64,000 nt of DNA from Gymnopus androsaceus JB14 (lineage: Eukaryota; Basidiomycota; Agaricomycetes; Agaricales; Omphalotaceae). The notes beneath the pieces are model-generated. The model was not told where the DNA came from. It did not search any database and saw only the letters and a list, made by a program, of their open reading frames with translations. Shown here in pieces: positions 60,071 through 64,000 of this stretch. Positions within the stretch are counted from its first letter, which is position 1. Each line of letters starts with the position of its first letter. The position numbers were made by a program, and so were the translations under genes. Location of the stretch: assembly GCA_009733575.1 (NCBI GenBank), contig ML769435.1:127012-191011 (forward strand), given 5' to 3'.

Positions 60071-61997
60071 ATGTCACTTTTCACCGCTTCAAATTTCTTT
60101 CCTTCTCCGCTTATTTATCTTAACTCGATGTTTCTCCATGCATTAACCTACATTTTGCTGCTGTTGAGTTCTTTTGTCAAAGGTAGCAGTGAATTCAAGC
60201 AGGAGAGTGCATTGTTCGAGTGGGGTTGGGCAACGGTGCGTAATGTTTCTTTTCCGCTTCTTCTCCGTTACTAACAGTCCCACTATAATTTACAGTTGAC
60301 TGGAAACTTGGTACCGACCTGTCAGGAGGTCACGGTATTGGTATTCTCGACGACCAACGCTACGACTAACACCACGACATCTGGTACTCCGCCTTATTAC
60401 ATGCTAGCTTACCCCATGCAAGGCACACCTAGAATATACCCCCTCGGGTTGAACACAAGCGATTTAACGTGGCAAATGGATTATGAAGCTGGTATGTTCG
60501 TCTCCGCGTTTATTACTACCAGAGGAGTAATTAATGACTACTTTTTAGGTACCCGAATGGCGCTCCAAGTTATCGACGCTGATGGAAAGTACGTTTGTAC
60601 ACTATTCTATATTTATGGGTGGTTATGGGTCTAAGGAAGCAATATACTGTAGCACTGGCGGCATCGATTCGGTCATCTACACATCCACTGGTGAGACTTT
60701 CTCGCGCCATGGCATCTCATATTTCTTTCTCACAACTTGTAACCTATAAAAGGTGGCAGTTCAACCGGCTGTGTTGTCTCCGACATATCCTCCAACTTTA
60801 CTGTCTCCAATAATGTCACCATTCCCAGCAATATATCGACCTGTGATCCATGGGGAGTCACTGTCGAGGGTGGATCGTACCCGTACACATTCAGTATACT
60901 AAGCACCAACAGCCTCGTTGTTAACAACATTACCACAACTAGTGCAGATCAGGATATGCTTGTGTGGATTAATAGGGCCGATCCAAATGGGATCTTGTTC
61001 GGTGAGTACAGTGTATTATGCCTTTTTCACTATCACTAAAATGACGTTGGATTTCGTTTTTTACAGCCGCTGCTAGTGATTCGTGAGTCGAAGTTCTGTT
61101 GATTTTTCACATCAACTAATGACACCAACCAAAAGCACTGGAAAATACGCATATGCTACCGCCCCTGCTGTCTACACCGAAGGTAAGTAGCTTATTTCGA
61201 TTCTCAACAAGTATTAACCAGCTTTGCTTATTATTTTACCTCGCATCATAGGATCTTCCAATTTTGTCTGTGCAGGCTTGCAGTCGACCCTTACATCCTC
61301 AGACTCCGTGTCCAACAGCACGTCTAGCCCCGTCGCTGGCCCTGTCGGAAGTGATACAAGAAGATCGGGACTCTCCACGACTAAAATCATCGCTGTTGTC
61401 GTTCCTATCGCCGCTACCCTCATCGCCGTCCTAGGACTATTCTTCTTCTGTCGTCGTCGGGCGAGTCAAAGGCAAGGGAGCTTGAAAAATAATATTAAAG
61501 ATGAATACATACCCAGACCTTTCCAACAACACAACTATTCTGATTCGACAGGTGTCACATATCACCCACTCTTGACGAAGCATAATCGTTACAACTCGGA
61601 GGACCTCTATGATCCTTCTTCAGGCCACTTTGCCGCATCGTTTCCGAGCTCGGGTAATGCGAGGGCGTCTCCGAGTCCCCAGCTGCCAAGAGGGGCGGGT
61701 AGAAGAAATAAAGAGCCAAATCCGAGTCCATATCATCCTCCAGCAGGCTCTATTCAGCAGGACAGACCAGTAGTGCTAAATGAATCGCAGCGCCCTCCTT
61801 ACCAGGACGAGATTGTGGTACAACATCGGGATGGTGGGGCGGCATTGGTAAGGGAAATTCCTCCTCCGTACGGAGAGTCCCAGCAATCCTTTCCCACTGC
61901 TGGTACGTGGTCCGACATAATGGCGCAGGAATCTGGCGGCTCTTCCACTACTAATGCTACCAATGCAACTGGACGGTGGTCTGATACAAAATCATGA
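60071..61997 (+). CDS. Single-pass membrane glycoprotein (Mid2-like layout)
   Basis: The frame starts at 60071, but the in-frame ATG at 60128 gives a better signal peptide (MFLHALTYILLLLSSFVKG). The spliced ectodomain contains LTGNLVPTCQEVTVLVF, many N-x-S/T sites (NATTNTTTSG), IYPLGLNTSDLTWQMDYEAG, CDPWGVTVEGGSYPYTFSIL and NGILF-AAASDS. A Ser/Thr-rich stretch leads to one helix (TTKIIAVVVPIAATLIAVLG) with a CRRR stop-transfer, then a long Pro/Ser-rich cytoplasmic tail ending at the TGA 61995-61997. The layout is that of cell-surface proteins common in mushrooms, sometimes likened to Mid2/Wsc sensors; no WSC domain was seen. About six introns, of which the small ones near 60485-60550 and 61010-61240 are inferred. 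Confidence 0.75.
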
Positions 61998-62425
61998 CCA
62001 TGATCCAAGTTGATCTTACCTTGGCAACTTTATGATATTATTCACGAACATCCGGATTTTGTTAAAAATGCGAAAGGACTGTACTTATTTAAATAACTAT
62101 TTGCCACTTATGTATAATTTCAAGTATTGACGATGACGACGATAACTACAATATAGTCTCTCGAGTAATGGTAGGCTATGTACTGTACATATCCTACTAT
62201 CGTAGATCATGGGGAGATAGTTCGAAGATATCAGGTGTAGCAGGATCCGGCGGGGGCGCTGATAGTCCTTGCACACAAAGTTCGAGGCAGCGGTTTCGAT
62301 TTGCGTGGCCACTCCATCCAATGCAGCATACGTAACATGCAAATGACTCAGGCTGGTAATCGCAGTCTCGTCACGGGAATTAGCTCGGAAAGGCGTTGGA
62401 GGAAGCATTGGAGGACACACCAAAT
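61998..62425. other. Intergenic, 3' flanks
   Basis: Lies between the membrane glycoprotein gene and the convergent minus-strand gene. The open frame at 62097-62441 (minus) continues from the latter's end and may hold part of its 3' end; not resolved. Confidence 0.35.
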
Positions 62426-63398
62426 CTAACGCATACGCCATACTCGATATCGGAAGCTGTGGACTGTAAGATACCGATATTGGGAATTCGGAGAAGCTGG
62501 CGGAAGGGGTAGGGTTCGGAAGGGACCGTTACGATTCCATTTCGGTCTCGGAGGCCAAGAGTCAGCTTGACTCAGAGATCTGCCAGTGCGTGGTCGATTT
62601 TGCTGCAAAGGAGCTCCGGGTGCTCGCTGATGAGTAAAAGGATGTTGCTTAGGGTCGAATAAAGAGTCCCTGTCGTTCAATTCTTGCGAATGCGATGGTT
62701 TGTAGTGACCAGGTTGGCGATGACGCTCTAGGAGAGCTCCCGATGTATAAAGAGGTTGTGCCATACCATAGCCTCGTCCCCATTTTCGAATTGATCAGCC
62801 GAGCTCTGAGCCACTCGAGATTAGGCCTAGAAGCTGGGTAGTCTCGTTCAGAAGAAAAAGACCTTTGAATTGGAGTAGGGAAGCCGCCATCCTAAGGCTC
62901 ACCGTCCCCAAACGATCCACGAAGGTGATACGAGCTTATAGTACCTTGGGCAGACTACTGATCTTCACCATGATGATATTACCCAGGTTCGCGATACAAA
63001 GGTTGGTAGACTTCATTACCTTGGTTAGGCTGGCGATCTGGAGATAACTCTTCCAACTGACGGTGACGACTCGCCGCCGCGTCCATCATATGAGGACCAG
63101 GAGGATATCCAGACCCAGACGCTTGAGGTCTCTGCTGCTGCTGCTGATAATCTCGAGGCAGTGGCGGTCGTTGAATTGAAGAAAGGAAGTGACTGAGAGG
63201 TCGGCCTTCCGCATGAAGGTAATGATGAGAACCAAGACTAGTCTGATCAGCTACATGAACATGACCATGGTAGTCTCGTGGATCATGCTGAATAGGTGCA
63301 CGCAGTGGTCTCTGAATCGGAGGAGGAAAATATCGAAGAGTCTGATCTTCCTCAGGGAGAGGATGCGTGATCGCAGTACGATAGTCAGATTTATCCAT
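62426..63398 (-). CDS. Pro/Gln/His-rich protein of unknown function (partial model)
   Basis: The ATG at 63398 gives MDKSDYRTAITHPLPEEDQT followed by repeated PPPIQRPLRAPIQ / SSIQRPPLPRDY units, a QQQQQ run and a stop after YQPLYREPG at about 62979. A GGGTAA there may be a donor. Downstream, 62764-62426 reads GALLERHRQPGHYKPSHSQE and APGAPLQQNRPRTGRS in similar style, so it is probably a later exon. Low-complexity composition suggests a disordered regulatory protein, but no DNA-binding domain is visible in the window. Confidence 0.45.
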
Positions 63399-63887
63399 GT
63401 TGAACAGCATACAGATCCCAAGGCGAAAGCCGATCGGGACGGTTGAACGGAATATCGTGCTGAGTGTCAGCATTGCCAATCCCTACAGCTCCAATGAAAA
63501 GGAATTGCATCGGGAGGTGGCGGAAAGTCAAGACTCTGAACTCAAGTTCCGATCCTAGGTGTGTTCAAAAGGTAAGACTAATAGAAAGAGACCCGGTTAA
63601 CAACATCGCCCCAGGCGTAACGCAATGCATTACGTGCCAGAATGAACTTGACAAAGCTTGACCAACAGTTCAGTGGAATTCTTCGCCCTGCAGGAGCCTC
63701 TTAAAGAAGAAAATAGATGAGCGGATTTACATCGTATATATATATCATGCTTCGATGCATGATCATTGATTAATACAGACTCCTTCCCCTTCGTGTTTGC
63801 AAGGGAGGATAATGAGAGTAGTGTATATATCTTATCTAATCTGAGTTGTCATCAAAAGCTTATTGTAATTATCCCTTGCAAAGCGAC

Positions 63888-64000
63888 TGGCATAAACTGC
63901 AGTGGCGCGTTGGCCTTGTTTGGGCGTTTGGGCTGCCAAGTGACTGGCTTGGCAGCCCAAACGCCCAAACAAAGCTAAAGCGCCACCGCAGTTTATGCCA
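63888..64000. repeat. 113-bp foldback at the window end
   Basis: TGGCATAAACTGC (63888-63900) pairs with GCAGTTTATGCCA (63988-64000). The inner arms are a perfect 25-bp inverted repeat (63916-63940 and 63948-63972, beginning TTGTTTGGGCGTTTGGG) around a 7-nt loop. Between outer and inner arms the pairing has a few mismatches. It looks like a complete miniature foldback element; the right flank and any target duplication lie outside the window. Confidence 0.85.

Overview
This window looks like nuclear DNA of a basidiomycete mushroom (Agaricomycetes). Genes are cut by many short introns (about 45-65 nt, GTRNGT donors, CTNA-type branch sites). The gene families are typical of that group: a DUF6534 membrane protein, a DUF6698 protein, a Plavaka-type transposase, an Agaricomycete integrase-core remnant and serine-rich single-pass membrane proteins. 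Ty1/Copia retrotransposons and MITEs make up much of the DNA.

Layout. 1-17.8 kb is repetitive and probably not one simple haplotype. Copy A (1-1849) carries Copia element 1 (1850-8898, minus strand, 363-bp LTRs, TTACA target duplication), which itself carries a 1352-bp solo LTR (5694-7045) inside its gag zinc knuckle. 8962-14880 repeats about 532-6500 but is full of 1-3 nt indels, as uncorrected long-read sequence would be. 15361-17850 is a third, clean copy that lacks the Copia insertion and instead carries a MITE. 18.1-27.7 kb holds a GC-rich repeat, a DUF6534 membrane-protein gene and about 6.7 kb of decayed DNA. 27.7-30.7 kb holds an MFS (monocarboxylate-type) transporter and a convergent small secreted-protein gene. 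31.9-40.8 kb holds a degenerate tandem array, a foldback, an integrase-core remnant and Copia element 2, whose gag-pol is broken only by a MITE and whose 5' LTR is truncated. 42.0-49.6 kb holds a TA-flanked MITE and a head-to-head pair: a Plavaka-type transposase gene (minus) and a DUF6698 gene (plus), both with frameshifts.

50.2-64 kb is the ordinary genic part: an F-box protein, a Ubp3/USP10-type ubiquitin hydrolase, a seven-helix membrane protein, a second copy of the large MITE family, a single-pass membrane glycoprotein, a Pro/Gln-rich protein on the minus strand and a long hairpin at the window end.

Main observations: (1) the 5.9-kb noisy repeat together with filled and empty Copia sites suggests merged haplotypes or a misassembly; (2) every in-frame stop in Copia 1 and in the integrase remnant can be explained by a C-to-T change, mostly at CpG; (3) a MITE family with nested subterminal palindromes occurs twice; (4) the divergent transposase/DUF6698 pair may be a two-gene mobile unit. 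Exon structures were worked out by eye and need transcript support.
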